A DNA stretch of 64,000 bases from Pseudalkalibacillus hwajinpoensis (GTDB lineage: Bacteria; Bacillota; Bacilli; Bacillales; Guptibacillaceae): positions 1,922,001-1,986,000 of the forward strand of contig NZ_CP156674.1 of NCBI RefSeq assembly GCF_039851965.1. The letters run 5' to 3'. Positions 28,526 to 36,965 of the stretch are shown piece after piece. The position numbers were made by a program, and so were the translations under genes. Position 1 is the first letter of the stretch; each line of letters begins with the position of its first letter. The notes beneath the pieces were generated by a model, which was not told where the DNA came from, did no database searches, and saw only the letters and a program-made list of their open reading frames with translations.

Positions 28526-29236
28526 TTGGCCAAACATTATTGGACTATATTGATCACCTATATTGTCATGCAGCTTTCAGGACTTATTGGAGTAGATTTA
28601 CTTCAATCATTAAATGTTCCTAATCCGGTTGTAAGCTGGTCTGTTGTAAGCTTTCTTGCAGCACTTATCATTATGTTGCTTCTTCTCCGTTCTACCCCTG
28701 ATGTTCCCTTTGAACGATCTACTCGTGTATCATCAGGACAGGCTATCGGCTGGAGTATTCTAGGTGTATTCATGGCTTATGCATCTCAGATTATAGCAGC
28801 AATGATTGAGATGAATGTATTTGGAATTGAGCCTGGTTCTGAAAATACGGAGATGCTAATAGAAGTTGCAAAAGCAGCCCCGATCTTTATCATTGTCACA
28901 TCGATTATCGGCCCAATACTTGAAGAAATTGTGTTCCGAAAAGTTATATTTGGAGCATTGTACACTCGCTTTAATTTCTGGATTGCCGGAATTCTTAGCT
29001 CTGTTATTTTTGCCGCCATCCATTTTGACTTTTCCCATATTCTTATTTACACAGCAATGGGACTCACGTTCGCATATCTTTATGTGAAAACAAAACGATT
29101 AATCGTACCGATTATTGCTCATATGACGATGAATACGATTGTTGTGTTAATTAACGTCTATTTTGCTGATGATATTATGGAAATGGAAAAGCAGCTTAAC
29201 CAAATGCAATCGTTTATTGGAGGACTGTTTACATGA
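28526..29236 (+). CDS. ydiL: CPBP family intramembrane metalloprotease
   Basis: 236-residue membrane protein with about seven or eight hydrophobic segments. The glutamate pair and arginine in PILEEIVFRKVIFG (near residue 135) and the histidines in FAAIHFDFSHI and PIIAHMTMN form the CPBP/Abi (CAAX-protease-like) active site. The TTG start follows AAGGAG by nine bases. It overlaps ydiK by four bases and lies divergent from groESL, as in B. subtilis. The substrate is unknown. Confidence 0.92.
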   Translation: MAKHYWTILITYIVMQLSGLIGVDLLQSLNVPNPVVSWSVVSFLAALIIMLLLLRSTPDVPFERSTRVSSGQAIGWSILGVFMAYASQIIAAMIEMNVFGIEPGSENTEMLIEVAKAAPIFIIVTSIIGPILEEIVFRKVIFGALYTRFNFWIAGILSSVIFAAIHFDFSHILIYTAMGLTFAYLYVKTKRLIVPIIAHMTMNTIVVLINVYFADDIMEMEKQLNQMQSFIGGLFT

Positions 29237-29457
29237 AGGTTTCACCAATTTTAATGGGTATTATGTACCTGGGGCTCGGCTCCTTTTTTACGTACCTTGC
29301 CGTCCAAAGCGCAGGTACCGATGGCGAAATGTGGAGTTTCTGGACCATTCTATTGATGGTGCTTGCCACTATTGACTTCGTTTACGCCATTCGTTTTTTC
29401 ATTCTTAAAAAGAAAATCACACAACTTAAGAAAAAAGACCAAAACAAAAAGCGGTAG
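29233..29457 (+). CDS. ydiK: YdiK family protein (DUF4305)
   Basis: Small membrane protein of 74 residues with two hydrophobic segments (about 6-25 and 35-55) and a lysine-rich cytoplasmic tail (KKKITQLKKKDQNKKR). The ATG overlaps the ydiL stop codon, so the two are coupled. Location between ydiL and tatC matches B. subtilis YdiK. Function unknown. Confidence 0.85.
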   Translation: MKVSPILMGIMYLGLGSFFTYLAVQSAGTDGEMWSFWTILLMVLATIDFVYAIRFFILKKKITQLKKKDQNKKR

Positions 29458-29475
29458 TTTCCTACCGCTTTTTTA
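29446..29475. terminator. Bidirectional terminator, ydiK / tatC
   Basis: AAAAAGCGGTAG/CTACCGCTTTTTT between convergent genes, able to act on both strands; it overlaps the end of ydiK. Confidence 0.9.
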
Positions 29476-30258
29476 TTTAGCTCCTGAATCTATTTCACCT
29501 GTTTGCTCTTGCGCTTCTTCTAGCAATCGTTTTGCCTCCGCTTGCAACCTCTTTCTGTATCCATAGCGCGACACAATAATACTAAATTCGTAAAGAAGCA
29601 GAAGCGGCACCGTTACCATGAGATGCGAAATAATCTCTGGTGGCGTAATCATTCCAGCAATCACAAGTAGTCCAAAGTAAGCATACTTCCTAATTTGTAC
29701 GAGCATCGCTGGATTCAACATACCAAGCCTCGTGAAGAACAATACAATGACAGGTAGTTGAAATACAAAGCCGAACGGCAACGTCAATTGAAACAAGAAA
29801 CTGAAATATTGATTCGCTCCGTACATCTCCTGGATGTTGAGACTCTCTGCAAGATTTCCAACAAAGTTAATAACGTACGGGAATAGTACAAAATAAGAAA
29901 ACGAAACTCCACCAAGAAACAGAATAAAGACTGAGGGGATATACGATAACGTAACCTTCCGTTCATTTTCAAAAAGTCCAGGTGACACAAATGCCCACAG
30001 CTGATAGAGCGCAAGTGGGGATGTCATAATAAAAGCAATTAGAATAGCAAAGCTAAAATAGACTTTTAACGGGTCAGTCAGATGAAAAGCGTTCATCGGT
30101 ATACCCTGTGCTTCAGGAGCATGTTGCAGGAACACGATTACCGGCTTAGCTAGAAACAGTCCTGCAATAAAGGAAAAAATTAAGAAAACAACTGTGATAA
30201 TGATTCGCTTTCTTAATTCTTCTAAATGATCATAGATGGATTGCTTCTGATCCTCCAT
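29473..30258 (-). CDS. tatC: Sec-independent translocase subunit TatC
   Basis: 261-residue multispanning receptor of the twin-arginine export pathway. The N-terminus YDHLEELRKRIIITVVF is the conserved signal-peptide-binding region. Six membrane segments follow, with LYQLWAFVSPGLFENER in the first cytoplasmic loop and ITPPEIISHL before the last pair. It lies 20 bases after tatA, forming a minimal TatA-TatC system like B. subtilis TatAy-TatCy. Confidence 0.97.
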   Translation of the reverse strand: MEDQKQSIYDHLEELRKRIIITVVFLIFSFIAGLFLAKPVIVFLQHAPEAQGIPMNAFHLTDPLKVYFSFAILIAFIMTSPLALYQLWAFVSPGLFENERKVTLSYIPSVFILFLGGVSFSYFVLFPYVINFVGNLAESLNIQEMYGANQYFSFLFQLTLPFGFVFQLPVIVLFFTRLGMLNPAMLVQIRKYAYFGLLVIAGMITPPEIISHLMVTVPLLLLYEFSIIVSRYGYRKRLQAEAKRLLEEAQEQTGEIDSGAK

Positions 30259-30278
30259 TCACTATCCGTCCTAACCGA

Positions 30279-30461
30279 TTACTTGTCGTTATTTTTCTTA
30301 TCGTTTGGTTCATCATCATCATCTGCGAGACCCTTTGTTGCGTTCTTGAATTCACGAAGTGTATTACCTGCAGCTTTACCAAGCTCCGGCAATTTCTTCG
30401 GTCCAAAAATAATTAAAGCAACTACTGCAACTAGAGCGATACTTGCGCCACCCATTCCCAT
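30279..30461 (-). CDS. tatA: Twin-arginine translocase subunit TatA
   Basis: 60-residue pore-forming subunit. A single N-terminal membrane helix (IALVAVVALIIFG) is followed by the FGPKKLPELGKAAGNTLREF amphipathic hinge and an acidic tail. The ATG at 30461 is chosen because GGAGG lies eight bases before it; a GTG three codons upstream overlaps that site. It sits between rex and tatC. Confidence 0.95.
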   Translation of the reverse strand: MGMGGASIALVAVVALIIFGPKKLPELGKAAGNTLREFKNATKGLADDDDEPNDKKNNDK

Positions 30462-30485
30462 GCGTGTCACCTCCTTATAATGTTC

Positions 30486-31124
30486 TTAAACTGGATAATG
30501 CTTCATGAAGTAAACGAGAGCTTGCAGCTCAACCGCGAGATCGATGTGATGGACGCGAATATGATCAGGAACAGTCAAACGTGCTGGAGTAAAATTCAGA
30601 ATACCTCTCACTCCAGTGTCATTCATTTGATCGGCAATCGCCTGTGCAGCTTGAACGGGAACGGTTAAAATAACAACCGAAATGTCATTTTCTGTGAGTC
30701 GTTGTTGAAATTCATCAATATGATAAACAGGAACCCCACCGATCTCTTGACCGACTTTCTCAGTATCTGCATCAAAAGCAAGCTCGATTTTAGTGTTGTT
30801 GTTTTTTATGAAATTGTAGTGCAGGAACGCGGTTCCAAGGTTACCAACACCGATAAGGGCCACTTTAGTGGTCTCATCCTGATCCAGCGTCTTACTGAAA
30901 AAGGATAACAAATAATGAACATTGTACCCATAGCCCTTTTTACCAAGGGCTCCAAAGTAACTGAAGTCCCTTCGGATCGTCGCGGAATCTACCTTTATGG
31001 CTTCACTTAGCTCAGCGGAAGAAACACGTTGCTTTCCTGATGCACTTAAATTCTTTAAATAACGATAATAGAGCGGCAGTCTTTTTGCTGTCGCCTGCGG
31101 AATTTTTGCCTGATCAATATCCAT
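30486..31124 (-). CDS. rex: Redox-sensing repressor Rex
   Basis: NADH/NAD-responsive repressor of fermentation and respiration genes, 212 residues. The winged-helix N-terminus (LPLYYRYLKNL, then ATIRRDFSYFGALGKKGYGY) and the Rossmann motif VALIGVGNLGTAFLHY are conserved. The ATG at 31124 follows GGAGG by six bases; a TTG two codons upstream touches the ribosome-binding site. It is located between moaC and tatA, as in B. subtilis. No Rex operator was identified with confidence in the window. Confidence 0.97.
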   Translation of the reverse strand: MDIDQAKIPQATAKRLPLYYRYLKNLSASGKQRVSSAELSEAIKVDSATIRRDFSYFGALGKKGYGYNVHYLLSFFSKTLDQDETTKVALIGVGNLGTAFLHYNFIKNNNTKIELAFDADTEKVGQEIGGVPVYHIDEFQQRLTENDISVVILTVPVQAAQAIADQMNDTGVRGILNFTPARLTVPDHIRVHHIDLAVELQALVYFMKHYPV

Positions 31125-31163
31125 AAACAACCTCCATATTGATCTCCGCGCTCCATTGTTAGA

Positions 31164-31646
31164 TTACTCTTCGCGCGTATAATCCCCGCTTTTTCCTCCT
31201 GTTTTCGTAAGGAGATAAGTTTGCCCGATAACCATCCCTTTATCAACTGCCTTGCACATATCGTATACGGTTAATGCGGCCGCTGAAGCTGCCGTCAGCG
31301 CTTCCATTTCAACGCCTGTGCTCCCGCTCGTCTTCACTTGTGCTTCTATAATCAATTCATAAGGTGAAGACTCCAGCCAGTCAAAATGTAGGTCCACGCC
31401 AGAAAGTGCTATCGGGTGACACATAGGGATAAGATCAGATGTTTTTTTTGCTGCCATAATTCCGGCAATTTGGGCGACCTGTAGAACGTCACCTTTTTTC
31501 ATGTTACCTGCTTGAATACCGGAATAAATTTCTTCACTCACCTGTACGCTCGTACGCGCCGTTGCCGTTCGAACAGTAGGAGTCTTATCAGAAATATCGA
31601 CCATTTTTGCACGGCCTTCTTCATTAAAGTGAGTAAATGAACTCAT
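31164..31646 (-). CDS. moaC: Cyclic pyranopterin monophosphate synthase MoaC
   Basis: 160-residue enzyme of molybdenum-cofactor synthesis, converting the MoaA product to cyclic pyranopterin monophosphate. Signatures MVDISDKTPTVRTATAR, LIPMCHPIALSGVD and GVEMEALTAASAAALTVYDMCKA carry the catalytic His, Glu and Lys residues. AGGAGG precedes the ATG. It heads the moaC-rex-tatA-tatC group. A Mo-cofactor gene next to Tat fits the need to export folded cofactor enzymes, but this order may only reflect ancestry. Confidence 0.97.
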   Translation of the reverse strand: MSSFTHFNEEGRAKMVDISDKTPTVRTATARTSVQVSEEIYSGIQAGNMKKGDVLQVAQIAGIMAAKKTSDLIPMCHPIALSGVDLHFDWLESSPYELIIEAQVKTSGSTGVEMEALTAASAAALTVYDMCKAVDKGMVIGQTYLLTKTGGKSGDYTREE

Positions 31647-31929
31647 ACCTGCCTCCTTTCTTCATCTATAGATGATAGAAGGTTAATGCTACTACTTGTG
31701 ACTATACACCATTTCTTGCTATTTTGCTGTTTTTTTGGTGACATTTTTTTGCGAAATCATGAACATTCCTTTAGTTGCCCCGCCTGTCCCCTCTGCGGTA
31801 AACTTAAAGGAAACTCGGGAGATTATCGAACACTCGGGTGTAATCGAATGCGGAGTTACTTATACTTTACTCCATCATCAATATGCCACCATATTTAAAG
31901 TATAAGGAAGGAAATTGAGGTGAACGAAC
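31647..31929. other. Divergent intergenic region, moaC / ydiF
   Basis: 283 bases holding the two divergent promoters and the ydiF ribosome-binding site (GGAAGG...GAGGTG before 31930). It includes a small repeat CTCGGGAGATTATCGAACACTCGGG of unknown meaning; no gene seen. Confidence 0.4.
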
Positions 31930-33852
31930 ATGATCGTTTTGCAAGTAAATGGCCTCACCAAATCGTTTGGTGCTGATACCATTTTATCGAATATTAAATT
32001 AGAAGTACAATCCAGAGACCGCGTTGCCCTAGTAGGCAGGAATGGCGCTGGAAAATCAACGTTACTTAAAATGATTACCGGCCAGCTTTCATATGACACC
32101 GGAGATATTATCAAGCCTAAAGGTGTTGAGATCGGTTACATGGCACAGGACACAGGCCTTGAATCTGATTTATCTATCTGGGATGAAATGCTTGGTGTTT
32201 TCGATCGTCTTCGTAAGATGGAGGACGAACTTCGTCGCTATGAAAAGCAAATGGGTAATCCCGCTGTTTATGAGAACGAACAGGAATATGAACGTACCCT
32301 GAAAGAATATGATCAGTTGCAAGTCTCTTTTAAAGATCAGGGAGGCTACAAGTACGAAGCAGATATACGAACCGTTCTACATGGTTTAAACTTTAAAGAC
32401 TTTGATTACAGCACGAAGATTTCTACTCTTAGCGGTGGCCAAAAAACGCGTCTCGCACTTGGGAAACTATTATTAACGAAGCCGGAGCTTTTAATTCTCG
32501 ATGAGCCTACCAACCACCTGGACATTGAAACCCTAACATGGCTTGAAGGCTATCTTCAGAATTACTCTGGTGCCCTATTAATCGTATCCCACGATAGATA
32601 TTTCCTCGATAAAATTGTAACGAAAGTTTATGAAGTATCGAGACATCGAGCTGAGCGATTCGAAGGAAATTATAGCTTTTACCTTGATGAAAAGGAACAG
32701 CGCTACGAACAGCAAATGAAAGAATTTGATAAGCAGCAGAAGGAAATTGCGAAGCTTGAAGAATTCGTTCAGAAAAACATCGTTCGTGCTTCAACAACTA
32801 AACGAGCACAAAGCCGCAGAAAGCAACTCGACCGCATGGAACGACTTGATAAACCTAAGGGCGATGAGAGATCGGCTAATATTTCCTTCACAATTGACAA
32901 ACAAACAGGTAACGACGTACTAACCTTAAGGGAATTAGCCATCGGCTACCCTAATAATGTGATTAATGAACGACTGACCTTTGACCTTAAGCGCCAGGAA
33001 AGTGTTGCCCTTGTTGGACCCAACGGAATTGGGAAATCAACGCTACTTAAAGCGATTGTTTCTGGTGAAACGCTACTGGATGGTGATATTCATTATGGAA
33101 GCAATGTGAAAATTGGTTTCTACGATCAGGAACAAACAAATCTAACATCCAACAAGACCGTTCTAAAAGAATTATGGGACGACTTCCCGCTCACAGATGA
33201 GAAAGACATTCGAGCGGTTCTCGGACGCTTTCTATTCACTGGTGATGATGTTCTTAAAACCGTCTCAGATCTAAGCGGCGGCGAGAAAGGACGACTGGCT
33301 CTTTCAAAATTAATGATGCAAAAATCAAATCTGTTAATATTAGATGAGCCTACGAACCATTTAGATCTTGATAGCAAAGAAATTCTAGAAGAAGCGCTTA
33401 TCCAATTTCCAGGAACGATTCTTTTCGTTTCCCACGATCGTTATTTTATCAACCGAATTTCGACACGAGTACTGGAATTATCAACAGATGGCGTAACTTC
33501 TTATTTAGGAGACTACGATTATTACGTCGAGAAAAAACAAGAATTAGAAGAACTTGCAGCACTTGAACAGCAAAACAGTCAAACAGCACAGCCTGCACCT
33601 ACGGCTAAAACCAGCTTTCAGCAAGACAAAGAAACAAAACGCCAGGAACGTCAGATGTTAAGACGCATTGAAGAAATTGAAAAAGAAGTTGAGCGTGCTG
33701 AAAATCGAATGGCAGAAATAGAAGAGGAACTCTGTATCCCAGATGTGTTCGAAGATCATGAGAAGGTCATGAAATTAAATGAAGAGATCGATGGTCTTCG
33801 CCAACAGACTGATACACTTATGGAAGAATGGGAAGAGTTACAGGAAGCATAA
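31930..33852 (+). CDS. ydiF: ABC-F family ribosome-associated ATPase
   Basis: 640-residue soluble protein with two ABC ATPase domains and no membrane segments. Walker A motifs are GRNGAGKST (near 36) and GPNGIGKST (near 360). Signatures are LSGGQKTRLALGK and LSGGEKGRLALSK. Both Walker B boxes read LDEPTNHLD. A charged inter-domain linker (about 245-310) and a C-terminal coiled coil (about 560-640) are typical. ABC-F proteins bind the ribosomal E site and rescue stalled translation; some confer antibiotic resistance. Confidence 0.95.
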   Translation: MIVLQVNGLTKSFGADTILSNIKLEVQSRDRVALVGRNGAGKSTLLKMITGQLSYDTGDIIKPKGVEIGYMAQDTGLESDLSIWDEMLGVFDRLRKMEDELRRYEKQMGNPAVYENEQEYERTLKEYDQLQVSFKDQGGYKYEADIRTVLHGLNFKDFDYSTKISTLSGGQKTRLALGKLLLTKPELLILDEPTNHLDIETLTWLEGYLQNYSGALLIVSHDRYFLDKIVTKVYEVSRHRAERFEGNYSFYLDEKEQRYEQQMKEFDKQQKEIAKLEEFVQKNIVRASTTKRAQSRRKQLDRMERLDKPKGDERSANISFTIDKQTGNDVLTLRELAIGYPNNVINERLTFDLKRQESVALVGPNGIGKSTLLKAIVSGETLLDGDIHYGSNVKIGFYDQEQTNLTSNKTVLKELWDDFPLTDEKDIRAVLGRFLFTGDDVLKTVSDLSGGEKGRLALSKLMMQKSNLLILDEPTNHLDLDSKEILEEALIQFPGTILFVSHDRYFINRISTRVLELSTDGVTSYLGDYDYYVEKKQELEELAALEQQNSQTAQPAPTAKTSFQQDKETKRQERQMLRRIEEIEKEVERAENRMAEIEEELCIPDVFEDHEKVMKLNEEIDGLRQQTDTLMEEWEELQEA

Positions 33853-33853
33853 T

Positions 33854-33907
33854 GTGAAACCTCCATCAGAGGGTTTTGCTTTACCTCCCTCTGATAGGTA
33901 GTTGAAC
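33854..33907. repeat. Hairpin repeat R1 flanking the DnaA-box cluster
   Basis: GTGAAAC...ATCAGAGGG/CCCTCTGAT...TAGTTGAAC. It is repeated with few changes at 34168-34223. No T tract follows, so it is not a classical terminator. Confidence 0.8.
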
Positions 33908-33923
33908 AAATCTAGGGACCGTA

Positions 33924-33951
33924 AAACAGTCCACAGTGGGCTGTTTTTTCT
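33924..33951 (+). terminator. Terminator of ydiF
   Basis: AAAACAGTCCACAGTGGGCT followed by GTTTTTTC: hairpin plus T tract about 75 bases after the ydiF stop. Confidence 0.85.
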
Positions 33952-33976
33952 TTAGAGAAGATCCGACATATTCACA

Positions 33977-34148
33977 CTATCCACATAGTTATCCACGGTT
34001 GAATTACTTGTATTCCTCATTTTCTAAAATTTATCCACATTATCCACAACAAAAGCTCCACTTATACACATTTTAATCAAGCACTGAAAAGTGAGGAGCT
34101 AACAGGATTCTCCCTTACATGTCCACATTATCCACTTTCAGTGGATAA
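33977..34148. promoter_or_regulatory. DnaA-box cluster next to tsaD
   Basis: Seven DnaA-like nonamers in 172 bases. Two perfect TTATCCACA in direct tandem are at 34031-34039 and 34040-34048. One-mismatch copies are at 33977-33985, 33989-33997, 34062-34070 and 34128-34136, plus an inverted copy at 34140-34148. There is no dnaA or dnaN nearby, so this is not oriC. To my knowledge B. subtilis also has a DnaA-box cluster at gcp (tsaD), where it helps to limit re-initiation, so this is probably its counterpart. Confidence 0.85.
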
Positions 34149-34167
34149 TTGTTCTTTATAACATAAA

Positions 34168-34223
34168 GTGAAACTGCCATCAGAGGGGGTTTTGCTTCAT
34201 CCCCCTCTGATGGTTAGTTGAAC
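34168..34223. repeat. Hairpin repeat R2 flanking the DnaA-box cluster
   Basis: Second copy of R1 with a longer stem, ATCAGAGGGGG/CCCCCTCTGAT. Compensating changes in both arms (two extra G and two extra C) keep the stem fully paired, which points to selection on the structure. Confidence 0.8.
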
Positions 34224-34231
34224 CAATCGGA

Positions 34232-34310
34232 CCTTTAGGGGCAGTTGACCCCCACCTAAACGTCTCGATTGATTTACATTTTGAGGCGGGGGTTTTACTG
34301 CCCCTTAAGG
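34232..34310. ncRNA. Long two-part hairpin of unknown function
   Basis: Outer arms CCTTTAGGGGCAG/CTGCCCCTTAAGG and inner arms ACCCCCACCT/GAGGCGGGGGT are separated by an AT-rich loop. It follows R2 directly and may form one RNA with it. No promoter was assigned; it could equally be a DNA-level element. Confidence 0.45.
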
Positions 34311-34322
34311 CTGGGATAAAAT

Positions 34323-34358
34323 AAAAAACCGGGATTAGATTCCCAGTTCTAATCCCGG
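34323..34358 (-). terminator. Terminator of the thiL-tsaD operon
   Basis: Minus-strand CCGGGATTAGAACTGGGAAT then CTAATCCCGG and TTTTTTATTTT; the stem includes the tsaD stop codon. Confidence 0.9.
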
Positions 34359-35351
34359 ATTAGCGTTCAATTGAAGTGAAGATCGTTTTCCTTTTCGATA
34401 TGCAATCGTTCCTGCAGCTGCAATCATTGCAGCATTATCCGTACAGAAATGGAGCGGCGGAATGACCAGCTCTTTACCTGATTCCTTGAAAGCTTCCGTT
34501 AATGCACTTCTAAGGCCTTTATTCGCTGCTACTCCACCTGCAAGAAGAACTTGATTCACATCATATTCTTCAGCGGCTCGCAATGTTTTGGTGACAAGAA
34601 CCTCTACAACAGATGCCTGGAAGCTTGCTGCAAGATCTTCTGGTTTCAATTCTTCATTTCTCTGCTTTGCATTGTGGACTGTATTAATAACTGCTGATTT
34701 CAAACCACTAAAGCTAAAATCATAAGATCCTTTTTCAAGCCACGCTCGTGGAAGCGGTACTGACGCTGTCCCCACTTGAGCAAGTTGATCGATATGAGGA
34801 CCTCCCGGATATGGGAGCTTCAACGTTCTAGCCACCTTGTCGTACGCTTCACCAGCTGCGTCATCACGTGTTTCTCCGATTACCTTGAACTCACCTTCAG
34901 ATCGCATGTAAACAAGCTCAGTATGGCCACCTGACACAACAAGAGCAAGGAGTGGATACGCAAGTTCTGTAACGAGTTGATTCGCATAAATATGACCTGC
35001 AATATGATGTGTCCCAATGAGCGGTTTCTGATGGGCAAAGGCAAGGGCTTTCGCTGTATTAACTCCAATAAGGAGAGCTCCTACAAGACCTGGTCCTTCC
35101 GTCACGGCTATCCCGTCAATATCATCCATCGTAAAGCCTGCTTCATCTAGCGCTTCCTGAAGAATAAGCGTCATCTGTTCGACGTGATGACGAGATGCAA
35201 TTTCAGGAACCACTCCGCCAAACCGTTTATGACTCTCAATTTGAGAGGCAACCACATTTACGACTACTTCTTTGCCACCTTTAACAATCGCTACAGCCGT
35301 CTCATCACAGCTTGTTTCGATACCAAGAATTATTTCCTGTTTATTTTCCAT
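34335..35351 (-). CDS. tsaD: tRNA N6-threonylcarbamoyladenosine transferase TsaD
   Basis: 338-residue ASKHA-fold enzyme that, with TsaB and TsaE, transfers threonylcarbamoyl to A37 of ANN-decoding tRNAs. The N-terminus ILGIETSCDETAVAIV, the metal-binding HIAGHIYAN and the segment LALVVSGGHTEL are diagnostic. DNAAMIAAAGTIAYRKG closes the second half. It overlaps rimI by 11 bases. tsaB and tsaE lie upstream in the same operon, so three components of the pathway are together; tsaC is elsewhere. Confidence 0.98.
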   Translation of the reverse strand: MENKQEIILGIETSCDETAVAIVKGGKEVVVNVVASQIESHKRFGGVVPEIASRHHVEQMTLILQEALDEAGFTMDDIDGIAVTEGPGLVGALLIGVNTAKALAFAHQKPLIGTHHIAGHIYANQLVTELAYPLLALVVSGGHTELVYMRSEGEFKVIGETRDDAAGEAYDKVARTLKLPYPGGPHIDQLAQVGTASVPLPRAWLEKGSYDFSFSGLKSAVINTVHNAKQRNEELKPEDLAASFQASVVEVLVTKTLRAAEEYDVNQVLLAGGVAANKGLRSALTEAFKESGKELVIPPLHFCTDNAAMIAAAGTIAYRKGKRSSLQLNANPGLELGI

Positions 35352-35799
35352 TTAAATTCACCCACATAACTAGCGCATCCTCTTGATTATCCGTATAATA
35401 ATTTTTCCGAATCCCGCCTTCTTCAAAACCAAATTTCCGATAAAGGTTCTGCGCAACCGTATTTGATACTCTAACCTCTAGGGTCATTTTTAATGCACCA
35501 CGGGATTTAGCGAAATGAATAGCTTTCTTTAAGAGCGATTCTCCAAGCTTCTTCCCCCTATACTCAGGATGAAGTGCAATGTTCGTAATATGTGCCTCAT
35601 CGATAATGACCCACACACCACAATATCCCGCTATCTCTTCTCCTACTTCAAGAAGCAGGTATGCAGCGAAATGATTAATGACGATTTCATTATAAAAGGC
35701 TGATCTGCTCCATGGCGTTGGAAACGTCGCATGTTCAATCCGCATAACAGCTTCTATATCCTCCACGGTCATCGACCGAAATGACACCGTTTCGTTCAT
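35341..35799 (-). CDS. rimI: Ribosomal protein S18-alanine N-acetyltransferase RimI
   Basis: GNAT acetyltransferase of 152 residues. The acetyl-CoA site is in HPEYRGKKLGESLLKKAIHF, preceded by ITNIAL and followed by LEVRVSNTVAQNLYRKFGFEEGGIRKNYY, the RimI pattern. It is in the t6A operon between tsaB and tsaD, as in most Bacillaceae (B. subtilis ydiD). It acetylates the N-terminus of S18 in enterobacteria; the role here is by analogy. Confidence 0.93.
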   Translation of the reverse strand: MNETVSFRSMTVEDIEAVMRIEHATFPTPWSRSAFYNEIVINHFAAYLLLEVGEEIAGYCGVWVIIDEAHITNIALHPEYRGKKLGESLLKKAIHFAKSRGALKMTLEVRVSNTVAQNLYRKFGFEEGGIRKNYYTDNQEDALVMWVNLNGK

Positions 35800-35809
35800 T
35801 TTTAATCCC

Positions 35810-36505
35810 CTACTTTTTTTGTGAAGCGAGCCATTTCGCTTCTGCCTCAGCCATTCTTACATAATTAGGTGTAAACTGATGCACATCTGCCACTGGGTCT
35901 TTATCTCGTCCTAATCTCGCAAGATCGGACGGACGCGCATACAAACTACTAACTGGCGAAAACAACGCTTTATCGCCAAGGATTTTCTCAATTCGCTTCT
36001 GATGGATCACTAAATCATTACTAATAAATAAAAATTGGTCATGATTGTCTTTGTTTTCATTCAACCAATCTTCTAATAACACAATGCTGTCTTCTGATTT
36101 CCTTTCAACAAGCGTACCCTTTGCCGCAAATAGGCTCTTATACACCTGACCCCTTCTAGCATCAAAGAAGGGAACAATCGCCCCATTGAAGTAGCGGCCA
36201 TTTTGACCCAGTATTTCGAGGCTTGAAACCCCCACAAGTGGAATATTTAATGTCCATGCAAGCGTTTTGGCAATACTTATTCCAATGCGAAGACCAGTAT
36301 AAGATCCCGGTCCTTCCGCAACGACAATTCTTTCAAGCTCAGCCGGTTTGATGCTAACTTCTTCTAGCAATTGTTCAATAGCTGGCATCAGTCTAATAGA
36401 ATGATTTTTCTTTAAATTGGTAATGAGCTCTCCGACAATAATATCGCCATCCATGACAGCGACGCCCATGCAATAGGTAGAAGAATCAATGGCTAGTACT
36501 TTCAT
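35810..36505 (-). CDS. tsaB: t6A scaffold protein TsaB
   Basis: 231-residue inactive ASKHA paralogue that dimerises with TsaD. The N-terminus MKVLAIDSSTYCMGVAVMD and VVAEGPGSYTGLRIGISIAKTLAW are typical; TsaD-type metal histidines are absent, as expected. The ATG at 36505 is supported by AAGGAG seven bases upstream; longer in-frame starts lie in tsaE. It overlaps the tsaE end by 20 bases. Confidence 0.95.
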   Translation of the reverse strand: MKVLAIDSSTYCMGVAVMDGDIIVGELITNLKKNHSIRLMPAIEQLLEEVSIKPAELERIVVAEGPGSYTGLRIGISIAKTLAWTLNIPLVGVSSLEILGQNGRYFNGAIVPFFDARRGQVYKSLFAAKGTLVERKSEDSIVLLEDWLNENKDNHDQFLFISNDLVIHQKRIEKILGDKALFSPVSSLYARPSDLARLGRDKDPVADVHQFTPNYVRMAEAEAKWLASQKK

Positions 36506-36956
36506 GCTGCAACTCCTTACATACAGACTCATAATAATCTCCAAATGGCCTTAATATAAGTCTTCTTTCTGATTCTCTTTGGTGGTAAATTTCAACACGG
36601 AGAAGCTCTTTTGGAAGCAAGTCCTGAATGAACTTCGCCCACTCTACTACCGTCACTCCTTCACCTTCAAAGTATTCACTAAATCCAAGATCTTCATCGC
36701 TTTCTTCAAGACGATACGCATCCATATGAAAGAGAGGGATTGCTCCCTCGTATTCCTTAATAATTGTAAAGGTGGGACTGTTCACAACTTTAGTAACACC
36801 AAGTCCTTTTCCAATCCCTTTGGTAAATGTAGTCTTGCCAGCACCTAGATCTCCTTCAAGCGTCAAGACGCATCCCGGCTTTAACTTTTCAGCAAGTTTT
36901 TTGCCAAACGCCATTGTTTCTTCCGGAGACTTCATGATGAAAGCATATCCACTCAT
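36486..36956 (-). CDS. tsaE: t6A ATPase TsaE
   Basis: 156-residue P-loop ATPase that resets the TsaBD complex. Walker A is EGDLGAGKTTFTKGIG, followed by VNSPTFTIIKEYEG and HMDAYRL, both family signatures. The ATG at 36956 is preferred because AGGTGAT lies just upstream; the GTG at 36965 is inside that site. It lies between thiL and tsaB. Confidence 0.95.
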   Translation of the reverse strand: MSGYAFIMKSPEETMAFGKKLAEKLKPGCVLTLEGDLGAGKTTFTKGIGKGLGVTKVVNSPTFTIIKEYEGAIPLFHMDAYRLEESDEDLGFSEYFEGEGVTVVEWAKFIQDLLPKELLRVEIYHQRESERRLILRPFGDYYESVCKELQHESTSH

Positions 36957-36965
36957 GTTAATCAC

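Noticed and set aside
31686..31898. 70-codon frame between moaC and ydiF
   Set aside because: Lies in the divergent promoter region, with unusual composition and no ribosome-binding site.
33977..34148. DnaA-box cluster as the chromosomal origin
   Set aside because: No dnaA, dnaN or AT-rich unwinding region nearby, and the gene context is the gcp/tsaD locus, not oriC.
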